From NCBI GenBank assembly GCA_022827625.1, contig JAJEIE010000028.1, forward strand, positions 29,004 through 93,003: a DNA stretch of 64,000 bases, given 5' to 3'. The position numbers and the translations under genes were made by a program. The notes beneath the pieces were generated by a model. The model searched no databases. It was not told where the DNA came from and saw nothing but the letters and a program-made list of their open reading frames with translations. The DNA is from Candidatus Poribacteria bacterium (lineage in GTDB: Bacteria; Poribacteria; WGA-4E; WGA-3G). This document shows, in pieces, positions 50,387-59,341 of the stretch. The first letter of the stretch is position 1; each line of letters opens with the position of its first letter.

Positions 50387-51997
50387 TTAATTATTGTTCG
50401 CAATACTTATAGTTGGCACAAAATAATAGCCGACAATAAGGCACATTTCGTCTTCGGATGTAAGACCGAATTCAATAGGTACATCCCGATCATAATTGTT
50501 ATGCGTACACTGAAAGCTGAGCCCATCGGTTGCATCAAGCGCGAGCGGCGGGGTATAAAAGGTTATCGGTGCGTCATCATAAGCGACGCTCCGGTGCAAC
50601 AATTCCCCTGTTGATTTTTGAAAGATTTCAAACAATTCGCCGTGTCTATGCATGTGAGATGTGAGCGCCATTACGTTCAATGCTGTCCCTGGATCTATGC
50701 CTTGTAGTTCCATTTCATCTGCAATATACCAATCCATTCTGGCAACACGGGTCAGCCCGGGCGGGACGTTAATCTCTGTGTTAGAGACGAAAATCTCAAT
50801 TGCCTCATGCGTGACCTCATCAGGCGGAAGTGTGTAAAGATTGATATAAACCTCACCAATTAGGGTTTCGGTCCCTAATAAATTAATGAAGTGAGAATTC
50901 AGGTCAAAGAGAGTATCCCCGGCAAGCCGGAGTGCAACGCCCTCTGGAAATGCAAAGGAAAAGTCTTCGCTTTGCGTTCCGGCAACGAAGAAGCGATGAA
51001 TTCCAACGTTTCCAAGTGCCTGCGGGTCGGCTGGGTCTAACTCTCGGAAAGCATCTGCTGGATCAACACCGATGCCGGGCACTAAGCCAGTCTCAAGGAT
51101 CCCTTCTGAGATTGCGGCATCGGTCATCCGATATAAGATGAAGTGATGGCTGCCCACAGGATAGAAAATCTCATATTTATTTATAAAGATGTCATCCGCT
51201 ACTGGCGCTCCATTTTCATCTTTGATTTGCGTTGTATAAAATACTTCCCGTTCCGTGCCGGGTTCGATTTTGAAGGGTGGCAAATGAAGTTGATATCCTT
51301 CACCGAGTGGGGGTGGCGCGGGTGCTTCAAAGATTTCTTCAGGGTCGCGTAAGACTGCAAGGTCCCCCATCCCTATCACTTTACCAGTCTGTGGCGCGCC
51401 AGCCGCAATCCAGGCACGAATTGCTTCTATTTTTCCATCGTGGAGCACGCCGCCACCAAAGGGCATCCGTGCCCCTTGTTCTGGTGCTGTGAGTCCCATC
51501 AATTTCGCCAAAAGAAAACTGTTCTCCGGGTTGCCCGGATCAACAAGCTTCATACCCGCAGCCGCAGCGGCTGGGTTCTGTGGCACCGCGGCGACCAAAT
51601 CTTCATAAGAGAGACCATAGGTGAGATCTAAACTACCCGCATTCGCAGGCACTGCATGACAGGCACTGTTCGCACAACTTTTATCAAAGATGTACTCTTG
51701 GATATCGTGATACGCTGAATTTTCATCGGGTGCAGTCTGTCCAAAACTGTTACTGACGCGAACCAGATCTAAGATATTAACGATCCCGTCGCGATTGACA
51801 TCAGGGTCCTGTTCGGCATTGCGATCCCTGGGTTGTCCGAAAGCAGTGGCGACGAGCACCAGGTCTTGTATGTTCACGACACTATCTTTATTGACATCCT
51901 CTAAAAGCGTGGGGAGATCGCCGTGTCCAAATACAACGGTAGAGATCGTACTTACTAATAAGAGAATCAGCGCGGAATAAACCACTTTTTTAAGCAT
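50387..51997 (-). CDS. Secreted dockerin-type EF-hand / c-type haem-like / Cu monooxygenase-like protein, copy B
   Basis: Tandem paralog: DVNKDSVVNIQDLVLVATAFGQ, CANSACH, HHFILYRM, SHMHRHGELFEIF, DEMCLIVGYYF. Confidence 0.75.
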   Translation of the reverse strand: MLKKVVYSALILLLVSTISTVVFGHGDLPTLLEDVNKDSVVNIQDLVLVATAFGQPRDRNAEQDPDVNRDGIVNILDLVRVSNSFGQTAPDENSAYHDIQEYIFDKSCANSACHAVPANAGSLDLTYGLSYEDLVAAVPQNPAAAAAGMKLVDPGNPENSFLLAKLMGLTAPEQGARMPFGGGVLHDGKIEAIRAWIAAGAPQTGKVIGMGDLAVLRDPEEIFEAPAPPPLGEGYQLHLPPFKIEPGTEREVFYTTQIKDENGAPVADDIFINKYEIFYPVGSHHFILYRMTDAAISEGILETGLVPGIGVDPADAFRELDPADPQALGNVGIHRFFVAGTQSEDFSFAFPEGVALRLAGDTLFDLNSHFINLLGTETLIGEVYINLYTLPPDEVTHEAIEIFVSNTEINVPPGLTRVARMDWYIADEMELQGIDPGTALNVMALTSHMHRHGELFEIFQKSTGELLHRSVAYDDAPITFYTPPLALDATDGLSFQCTHNNYDRDVPIEFGLTSEDEMCLIVGYYFVPTISIANNN

Positions 51998-52032
51998 AAT
52001 TAACGAATTTAACCCCCAAGTATTGATTAACG

Positions 52033-52752
52033 CTATTCATCGTGCGCACTGTTTTTGAAAAGTTTAGTTTTTGAAATAAACCGGTATTTTAAGAGCGTCC
52101 AGGCAGCCAAGATGCCGTCTGACCAGAATCGGAGTTTTTTGCCTTCCTTTTTTGTCCGCGGGAAATAGGAGACCGGTACCTCCTGGATGCCATAGCCTGC
52201 GCGCAAAATTTTCGCTGTAACCTCTGGACAGAATTCAAACCCTTCACATGTTAAATTCAAACGTGTTATCAATTCCGCTGAAAAGGCTTTATAACCCGTA
52301 GATTCATCGGTAATCCGGCACCCATAGAGCAGGTTCGTATACGTCGCGAGCACACGATTGGCAAGGAAGTTATGCAGACTGGCGTTCCCACGACCGTTGA
52401 GAAACCTGGAGCCGTAAACAACTTGCACGTCCTTTTTTTCCAGCGGTTGCAAGAGTTCAGAGATATCGGTCGGGGATAATTCCATGTCTGCATCCTGAAT
52501 AACCACGGCTTCACCCTTTACGTATGGAAGCCCGCTTCGGATAGCGTACCCTTTACCTCTGTTTTCCTCACAATGGACGACGGTTAATTGATGTTTTGCC
52601 CGGAGGCACTCAAGTGCGTCGTATGTGCCATCGGTGGAACCGTCGTTGACGACAATAATCTGTTTTTCGATGGGTAGTGCGCGAAGTGCCTCTAAGACCT
52701 GCCCAATTGTTTGCTCTTCGTTATACGCAGGAATGATTACGGACACTAACAT
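52033..52752 (-). CDS. Family 2 glycosyltransferase (dolichol-phosphate-mannosyltransferase-like)
   Basis: VSVIIPAYNEEQTIGQVLEALR, VVNDGSTDGTYDAL, GKGYAIRSGL, VIQDADMELSP. Confidence 0.93.
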   Translation of the reverse strand: MLVSVIIPAYNEEQTIGQVLEALRALPIEKQIIVVNDGSTDGTYDALECLRAKHQLTVVHCEENRGKGYAIRSGLPYVKGEAVVIQDADMELSPTDISELLQPLEKKDVQVVYGSRFLNGRGNASLHNFLANRVLATYTNLLYGCRITDESTGYKAFSAELITRLNLTCEGFEFCPEVTAKILRAGYGIQEVPVSYFPRTKKEGKKLRFWSDGILAAWTLLKYRFISKTKLFKNSAHDE

Positions 52753-52779
52753 CGTTCATCACACCTCCGTCGAAGCACG

Positions 52780-53571
52780 TTAGAGCAGTGATTTCACCAT
52801 ACCGCCGTCTACTTGAATCGTTGTCCCGGTTATGTAACTTGCGCGTTCGGATGCGAGAAAAACAACCAACGCTGCGAATTCCGCGGGGTCTCCAATTCTG
52901 CCGAGTGGGATGTCTGCTGTCATCCTTTCGAGTGCCTCATCGAATGTGATCCCTGCTTCTTCCGCACGGACTGTTGCAAGCTGCTGAATACGATCGGTGA
53001 AGATAATACCCGGACAAACATTGTTGACGAGAATTTTATCTGGTGCTAACTCGGTTGCGAGAGTCTTGGCAAAGCCGATTACGCCTGTGCGTGCCATGTT
53101 CGACAACATGAGATTGTCTACAGGTTGCTTGACAGAAACAGAAGTGAGATTGATAATGCGTCCGCCGCCGCGCGCCTGCATTGTCGGGACGACAGCGCGG
53201 CAGAGGTTGATCGTGCTCATTAGGTTTAGATTAACAGCGTCTTGGTAATCCTGTGCGCCGAGGTCGTCGAACCGTCCGGCTCTGGGACCCCCAGCGTTGT
53301 TGACTAAAACATCAATACCACCGAAGTGCTGAATCGCTGTGCTAATGAGGGTTTCAACCTGCTCTGGTTGGCTAACATCGGTCGGTACCGCCAACACTTC
53401 AGAACCTGTCTGGCTACGAATGTCGTCTGCTGTTGTCTCCAGTTCGTCTTTATTTCTTGCACAGATCGTGACCTTCGCCCCTTCCTGTGCCAAGCCGAGG
53501 GCAATTGCGCGTCCCAGTCCTTTGCTTGACGCGCCTACGACTGCTATTTTATCTGTGAGTCCGAGATTCAT
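52780..53571 (-). CDS. SDR family oxidoreductase (FabG-like)
   Basis: VGASSKGLGRAIALGLAQEGAKV, VNNAGGPRAGRFDDL, YITGTTIQVDGGMVKSLL. Confidence 0.93.
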   Translation of the reverse strand: MNLGLTDKIAVVGASSKGLGRAIALGLAQEGAKVTICARNKDELETTADDIRSQTGSEVLAVPTDVSQPEQVETLISTAIQHFGGIDVLVNNAGGPRAGRFDDLGAQDYQDAVNLNLMSTINLCRAVVPTMQARGGGRIINLTSVSVKQPVDNLMLSNMARTGVIGFAKTLATELAPDKILVNNVCPGIIFTDRIQQLATVRAEEAGITFDEALERMTADIPLGRIGDPAEFAALVVFLASERASYITGTTIQVDGGMVKSLL

Positions 53572-53656
53572 TTTTTAACTATAGGCTCCTGGGCATCGCT
53601 CCTCTACAGACATTTCACCCCTACGGGGTTCAGACCCGTTGAAATTGACCAGAAAC

Positions 53657-53681
53657 CATCACGAAACGTAGTGGAGTGATG
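53657..53681 (+). repeat. Covarying hairpin family, copy 3
   Basis: CATCAC[GAAACGTAGTGGA]GTGATG. Confidence 0.75.
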
Positions 53682-53879
53682 CTCAGAGGTAGATAAGCTA
53701 AAAAACGATGGTGTCTGGTAAATCGCGAGACAACCGGGGATATGTGCGGGTTTAATGCTTTTCTCTCTGCTCCCGTTTTGACTCACTTCCATAATTTTAC
53801 GGGTCGCCGCCACAACCCCACTTTCTTGCGTTAATTATAGCACCTATTCAAGGAGATTGTCAAGGTTAATCTCAGGTCT

Positions 53880-54920
53880 CTATCGTTGGGTCTCAGGCAT
53901 AGGGACACCCCACTCTTCGGCACACTCGCGAAGCTGCTGGTAGATGGTATCGGGTAGATCAACCCCGTTTTCGAGGCGGTGTGTGCGGGAATTGACCTCA
54001 AAATCACCGGGAACTAACACCTCATCAAAGCCGGGTGCGGGTGGGATTGACTTGATGCTGTTTAAAAAGGCACGTACCCCTTTTTGGTATTCTTCAAGGG
54101 GTATGAAAGCGTTGACATCAATTACCTGCATATAGAGACCCCCCATTTGTCCAGCCTCGACGTTAAAAGTTCCTGCCAATCCACCGAGGAGACAGACGAA
54201 GAGGGAGAGCGCATAGCCTTTATGCCGCCCGAAGGCGAGGAGGTGTCCCCCATCGCGATATTCGGAAGTTTTGACGGTGGGATTGCCGTGCTTGTCAACG
54301 ACACATCCCTCTGGCAGATCACGGTTTTCGCTGTCAGCGACGTAGGTTTTGCCGTTTGCAATCATAGAGGTTGCGAAGTCGATGAGAAAGGGTCTATCGT
54401 CACCTGTGGGTACGCCGATAGCGATAGGATTTGTGCCGAGTGCGCCGACCGCGCCACCGAACGGGAGGATACGTCCGCCGCCTTTTGATCCACCACCGAC
54501 AGAGATCATACCGATACAACCCGATTCAGCGGCTTCTTGTGCATATTCACCGACTCTGCCGATATGGTTGGTATGCGTGAGTGTCGCGAAGCAGGTCCGT
54601 GTGCTTTTCGCCTTCTCGATGGCGCGACGGACGGCGTAACGCGCCGCATAATGTCCAAAACCGCGTCTGCTATCAATGTGAAGTGTGTTATCGGTTTCGC
54701 GGATGACTTCTGGTTCAGCGGCTGGACGGATACCTCCGTTCTCAATCGCCTCAAGGTAAGATGGGATACGCAGCACACCGTGTGAATCGTGCCCAGCAAG
54801 ATTGGCTTTTATCAAAATCTCGGCGACATCCTCAGCGATACGCCGTGGGGTATCCGCTGCGACAAACAGGTTTCTTGTGAACGCCTGGAGTGCCGCGGCT
54901 TCAAATATATGCCTCTTCAT
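53880..54920 (-). CDS. Ldh2/malate-lactate dehydrogenase-type oxidoreductase, copy A
   Basis: ANLAGHDSHGVLRIPSYLEAIENGG, LGTNPIAIGVPTGDDRPFLIDFATSMIANGK, GRHKGYALSLFVCLLGGLAGT. Confidence 0.93.
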   Translation of the reverse strand: MKRHIFEAAALQAFTRNLFVAADTPRRIAEDVAEILIKANLAGHDSHGVLRIPSYLEAIENGGIRPAAEPEVIRETDNTLHIDSRRGFGHYAARYAVRRAIEKAKSTRTCFATLTHTNHIGRVGEYAQEAAESGCIGMISVGGGSKGGGRILPFGGAVGALGTNPIAIGVPTGDDRPFLIDFATSMIANGKTYVADSENRDLPEGCVVDKHGNPTVKTSEYRDGGHLLAFGRHKGYALSLFVCLLGGLAGTFNVEAGQMGGLYMQVIDVNAFIPLEEYQKGVRAFLNSIKSIPPAPGFDEVLVPGDFEVNSRTHRLENGVDLPDTIYQQLRECAEEWGVPMPETQR

Positions 54921-54941
54921 GATGAATTGCCTCCTGCAAAA

Positions 54942-56012
54942 CTACGCATAGCGCGCCTTGTCCGCCGCCTCAGTTATCTCCTCACCGATAGAAATGCCGA
55001 GTTTGTCCGCACACTCCTGGAGTTGATTGTAAATGGTATCGGGTATTTCAATACCATCGACTAACCTTTGGGTTCGGTATCGGTATTCAAAATCACCTGG
55101 AACTAACACTTCGTCAAAGCCGGGGGCGGGTGGTGTGGATTTAATGCCATCTAAGAAGGCACGTACACCTTTCTGGTATTCATCGACGGGTGTGAAGGCG
55201 TTGACATCAACGGCTTGCATGAAAATGCCGTTCATTGAACCTTGCTCCACATCAAATGTTCCTGCCAATCCACCGAGGAGGCATGTAAACATAGCGAGTG
55301 CGTAGCCTTTGTGTTTTCCGAACGTCAGGAGCGAGCCGCCATCGTAGAAATCAGCGGGTTTGACGCTCGGATTCCCGTCTTTATCAAGGATACACCCTTC
55401 AGGTAAGTCGATGCCCTTGCTTCGAGCGACCTGAATTTTTCCTTCGGCGACCATACTCGTGGCGTAATCAACGATAAACGGACTGTCATCTCCGGTGGGT
55501 ACACCGATAGCGATCGGGTTTGTTCCGAAAGCACCTTCCGCACCCCCAAAAGGCACCGTTGGTCCTCTGCCTCTACCGCCGCCACCGACAGTGATCAGCG
55601 AGATACATCCGGCTCTTGCTGCTTCTTCAGCATATTCGCCGAGACGTCCGATATGCCCGGTGTTGCGGATGCTGACAGAACAAGAGGCAGCGGTTTTTGC
55701 CTTCTCAACGGCTTTCTTGATAGACCAGCGTGAGGTGTAGTGTCCGAAGCTGCCTTGACCATCAACGCTCAAGGTATTCTTGGTCTCTTCGAGGAGTTTG
55801 GGTTCGGCTGTTGGCTTTAAGGATCCGCCATCAATGCCGCGCAAATAGGCGGGAATACGGAGTACGCCGTGGGAATCGTGTCCAGCGAGGTTGGCGTTGA
55901 GAAGGATTTCGGAGACATCCTCTGCGATGTGCCGTGCGACCCCCGCAGCAACGAATATGTTGCGTGAAATTGCGTGGAGATGCGGGGCATGAAATAGATG
56001 TGTCTTTTCCAT
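54942..56012 (-). CDS. Ldh2/malate-lactate dehydrogenase-type oxidoreductase, copy B
   Basis: ANLAGHDSHGVLRIPAYLRGIDGGS, FGTNPIAIGVPTGDDSPFIVDYATSMVAEGK; tandem paralog of copy A. Confidence 0.93.
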   Translation of the reverse strand: MEKTHLFHAPHLHAISRNIFVAAGVARHIAEDVSEILLNANLAGHDSHGVLRIPAYLRGIDGGSLKPTAEPKLLEETKNTLSVDGQGSFGHYTSRWSIKKAVEKAKTAASCSVSIRNTGHIGRLGEYAEEAARAGCISLITVGGGGRGRGPTVPFGGAEGAFGTNPIAIGVPTGDDSPFIVDYATSMVAEGKIQVARSKGIDLPEGCILDKDGNPSVKPADFYDGGSLLTFGKHKGYALAMFTCLLGGLAGTFDVEQGSMNGIFMQAVDVNAFTPVDEYQKGVRAFLDGIKSTPPAPGFDEVLVPGDFEYRYRTQRLVDGIEIPDTIYNQLQECADKLGISIGEEITEAADKARYA

Positions 56013-56355
56013 TTTTTTAACTATTGCTCCTGGTCTAAGAAACGCCCAAGCAAAAACCCCTCCAAATGTAAGTCTAAGACAAATTGTTCGCTAATCACTC
56101 ACAATTTCATTACGGGCAGGTTTTTGGTCAATTCGTGACTGCGTTTGCTAAAGTTGAAAGTCATAGAAGAAATATGCCCCCTATTTTATGGAATATGCTT
56201 TTTTTGTCAATAGAAAAAGAGGGCAGTAGTAGGCATTTTGTTTTCGGTTATTGGTTGTTGGTAGGGAGATCGGGGTAGATTGGGATAGTTAGGTTAGGGC
56301 GGCTGGCGGGGTTGGGAGGGAAACACCCAAGCAAAAACACCTCGCCAGCAAAGAA

Positions 56356-56385
56356 GCGTCGCGAGCGGGAGCTCGCTCCTACAAG
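56356..56385 (-). repeat. REP-like hairpin (gcgtcgcga...tcgctcctac family)
   Basis: gcgtcgcgagcgggagctcgctcctacaag; sister copies at 58111 and 63484. Confidence 0.8.
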
Positions 56386-56421
56386 AATTCTGATCTTCGC
56401 GTGAATCCACAAAACCGAACA

Positions 56422-57888
56422 TTATTCAAAACCGATGCGGTCTGCCGCTGCAGGTGGACGTGTCGGGACTTCCTTTTTGCCCAAGACAGACTCAGGCACA
56501 TAACCGGAATAGTCAGAAATTCCGCCGTGCGTCAGGGCATAGACCACAACGTTCGTCATGAAACGATACACACCGGGTGAATAGTGGATACTACGGGTCG
56601 CGAGACTAATAGTCTCCATTGCGCACATGTAGTCACGACGGACAACAATAACAGAGAGTTTCTCACCGACGGAGATACCCTCAAGGAAGTTCCGTTTCGG
56701 TGGACGTGTGCCCCACCAGAAGACGTCGTATCCGATAGGGGGACCCCCCATTTCATAAAAGTTATTATAGATTTCATGATTGTTGGAAATTCGCTCGATA
56801 TGATAGTCAGGCATGACATAGCGCATCTGTGCGAGGAAGAGTCGTACCATAGCCTGTGCGGGGGCATTTACACCACAGTCGTCAAAGACAAGAAATCCGC
56901 CTTTTTCAACGAGGTAGCGGCGCATACCAGCGGCTTCAGTCTCGGTGAATCGACCTGCTATTTTACCAGTTCTATGCCCCTTCCCGAAAAGTTCACGAGA
57001 AAGCGCGAGGGACGGATCATGCCCTGTCATAAAGGTAAGCGGTGTTTTGAAGAGGTTAGTATCTGTGAGTTTCAACCCACCCCCTTCAACGTTCATGTCG
57101 GTTTTGATTTTGGTACGCTCGTTGAGCCACTTCGTCAATGCGTTGAGCGAAGAAGCATCAGCCCACCAGTCAGAAAGATTGTGGCGGATCCGTGCGAAAC
57201 GGAATACGCCGCGGATATCCTTACCTTTACCAATGACCCGTCCACCGGGTTCCCCCTTGGGTAGCGGTAGGACTGTGTGCTTAGAAAGGATGATGTTTTC
57301 AACGACATCATCGAGTGCGTCGCGTGCCGCACCAACGTTGTCAACCATTGCAAGCCCCGGTGGACGCTCAAAAGCGACTTTTAATTGTCCAGCGATACCC
57401 CGGAAAATCGGCTTCTCCGGAACGGACAGCATGGTTACAACGGGTGAAGAAAATGCCAAAGCATTTGGAGCATCAGCGTCCAGCGGGGCAGTACGTATTA
57501 CATCTGTCGGCACTGCTGAGTTTGATGGAACGACTCTTGGAAGGTCCAAATCAATGGGTGGATTCACTTTGATGGCTTGGTTTGAAACGCTGAGGACTGC
57601 CCGAGATTGGAAATCCGACCTGTGGACAAACATAGTTTCTACACGGGGTTGGATTTGCGTCTGTCCAATGACAGTCGCTCGGATCGGGACAGTCGGCTTA
57701 AGAACAGGTTTGAGAAGAGATCTGCCTACTATAGGTTTCGGTGGTACTTTGGGGCGGAACACTTCGATACCTATTATATCTCTAACCCGCTCCGTTTGTG
57801 TAACGAAATAAATCCCAGCAACAAGAACAATAATTACGTGAATTAACAACGCAATTATAAAAGAAGATGAGGTTACTTTGCCACGCAT
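56422..57888 (-). CDS. DUF4159 domain protein with N-terminal TM and proline-rich segment
   Basis: N-terminal TM SSSFIIALLIHVIIVLVAGIYFV, basic/proline-rich stretch, C-terminal RYLVEKGGFLVFDDCG...YEMGGPPIGYDVFWWG...SPGVYRFMTNVVVYALTHGGISDYSGY. Confidence 0.78.
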   Translation of the reverse strand: MRGKVTSSSFIIALLIHVIIVLVAGIYFVTQTERVRDIIGIEVFRPKVPPKPIVGRSLLKPVLKPTVPIRATVIGQTQIQPRVETMFVHRSDFQSRAVLSVSNQAIKVNPPIDLDLPRVVPSNSAVPTDVIRTAPLDADAPNALAFSSPVVTMLSVPEKPIFRGIAGQLKVAFERPPGLAMVDNVGAARDALDDVVENIILSKHTVLPLPKGEPGGRVIGKGKDIRGVFRFARIRHNLSDWWADASSLNALTKWLNERTKIKTDMNVEGGGLKLTDTNLFKTPLTFMTGHDPSLALSRELFGKGHRTGKIAGRFTETEAAGMRRYLVEKGGFLVFDDCGVNAPAQAMVRLFLAQMRYVMPDYHIERISNNHEIYNNFYEMGGPPIGYDVFWWGTRPPKRNFLEGISVGEKLSVIVVRRDYMCAMETISLATRSIHYSPGVYRFMTNVVVYALTHGGISDYSGYVPESVLGKKEVPTRPPAAADRIGFE

Positions 57889-58110
57889 TGATCTTTTACC
57901 TCCAAAGCGTAAAACTGTTGATACGAAGGTAAGCGCAATTTCCGTGCCAATGCTAAAAACGGATGGATGTGGGGGAAATCTGTGGGTTTAGCGGGTTAAG
58001 CTGCACAAAAAGGGGCATGAGACTGCACAAAAAAGGCTGTTCTTAAATCTCTATAAACGGGTTGATGTAATGTAGGATCGGCGAGGTTAGGGAACCTCAC
58101 CAGCAAAGAA

Positions 58111-58139
58111 GCGTCGCGATTAGGAAATCGCTCCTACAG
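58111..58139 (-). repeat. REP-like hairpin (gcgtcgcga...tcgctcctac family)
   Basis: gcgtcgcgattaggaaatcgctcctacag, preceded by gcgaggttagggaacctcacc. Confidence 0.8.
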
Positions 58140-58148
58140 TAAGAGAAT

Positions 58149-59309
58149 CTATCCTCTGTAAAGGGTGCGCATCTGTTGGATGACTTTCGGTAACTTGGCA
58201 ATAACGGCATCGATTTCGGCTTCGGTTGTGTTTCTACCGAGCGAAAAACGGACGGTGCCTTGTGCTAATCTCGGCGGTAAGCCGAGTGCAGCAAGGACAT
58301 GTGAAGGTTCCATAGAACCAGAGGTACACGCAGAACCCGTCGAGACACAGATACCCTCCATATCTAAGCGCAAGATGAGACTTTCGCCTTCGACAGATTC
58401 AAAGGAAACATTCAGGGTGCCGGGTGCGCAGTGATCGGGATGTCCGTTGTAGTGGAGTCGATTGATGTGGGTATCCAACCCTTCACGCAAGCGGTGCGTT
58501 AATCCATTCAGATGTTTGGCATAAGCAGCCTGTTCCTGTTTGGCAAGATCGGCAGCAGCCCCAAGCCCGACAATAGCAGGGACGTTTTCAGACCCGGCGC
58601 GCCGGTTGCGTTCATGCGAACCGCCGTGGACGAGGTTGGCGAGTCGGGTGCCACGACGGATATAGAGGACACCAATGCCCTTGGGTGCGTAAATCTTGTG
58701 TCCAGAAAACGCAAGGAGATTGACACCGAGTTCCTGAACGCTCATCTCTAATTTGCCGACCGATTGCACGGCATCGGTGTGGAGTGGGATATCGTGTTCC
58801 TGTGCAACTTCGCAGATCTCTCCGAGCGGTTGGATGGTGCCGTTCTCGTTATTGACGTGCATGATGGAGATGAGGATTGTAGTATCCCGGATTGCTTCAC
58901 GGAGCTGCGCAACGCCAATCCGTCCGTATCTATCCACCGGGAGATAGGTTACCTCAAACCCGCGTTGCTCCAGATACTGACAGGTATGCAAAACGGCGTG
59001 GTGCTCCACAGACGAGGTGATGATATGGTCCCCTTTACCTCGGCTCTTTTGCAACTCGGTTAAACCTTTGATGGCGTGGTTATCTGCTTCAGTCCCGCTG
59101 CCGGTGAAAACAATCTCACTTGGACTCTTGGCACCGATGAGTTCGGCGACCTGTTCGCGTGCGGTGTCAATCGCGGTGCGTGCTTCGCGCCCGTAGGCGT
59201 GAATGCTCGAACCGTTGCCGAACGCCTCGGTGAGATAGGGCATCATGGCATCCCGGACTTCGGGACGGAGTGGAGTCGTTGCGTTGTAGTCTAAGTAGAT
59301 GCGTTGCAT
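58149..59309 (-). CDS. Cysteine desulfurase (NifS/IscS family)
   Basis: MQRIYLDYNATTPLRPEV, HTDAVQSVGKL, FSGHKIYAPKGIGVLYIRRG, STGSACTSGSMEPSHVLAALG; start placed at ATG 59309. Confidence 0.95.
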   Translation of the reverse strand: MQRIYLDYNATTPLRPEVRDAMMPYLTEAFGNGSSIHAYGREARTAIDTAREQVAELIGAKSPSEIVFTGSGTEADNHAIKGLTELQKSRGKGDHIITSSVEHHAVLHTCQYLEQRGFEVTYLPVDRYGRIGVAQLREAIRDTTILISIMHVNNENGTIQPLGEICEVAQEHDIPLHTDAVQSVGKLEMSVQELGVNLLAFSGHKIYAPKGIGVLYIRRGTRLANLVHGGSHERNRRAGSENVPAIVGLGAAADLAKQEQAAYAKHLNGLTHRLREGLDTHINRLHYNGHPDHCAPGTLNVSFESVEGESLILRLDMEGICVSTGSACTSGSMEPSHVLAALGLPPRLAQGTVRFSLGRNTTEAEIDAVIAKLPKVIQQMRTLYRG

Positions 59310-59341
59310 GTTTTTTTGTGTCCGTCGCGATCTGGAGAAGA

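Noticed and set aside
53604-53813. 69-aa minus-strand ORF and other small ORFs in 53.6-53.9 and 56.0-56.4 kb
   Set aside because: They lie within repeat-bearing intergenic DNA, with no ribosome-binding site context or recognisable domain.
56945-57811. 288-aa plus-strand ORF
   Set aside because: Entirely antisense to the DUF4159 gene; low-complexity Ser/Arg/Pro composition typical of shadow ORFs.
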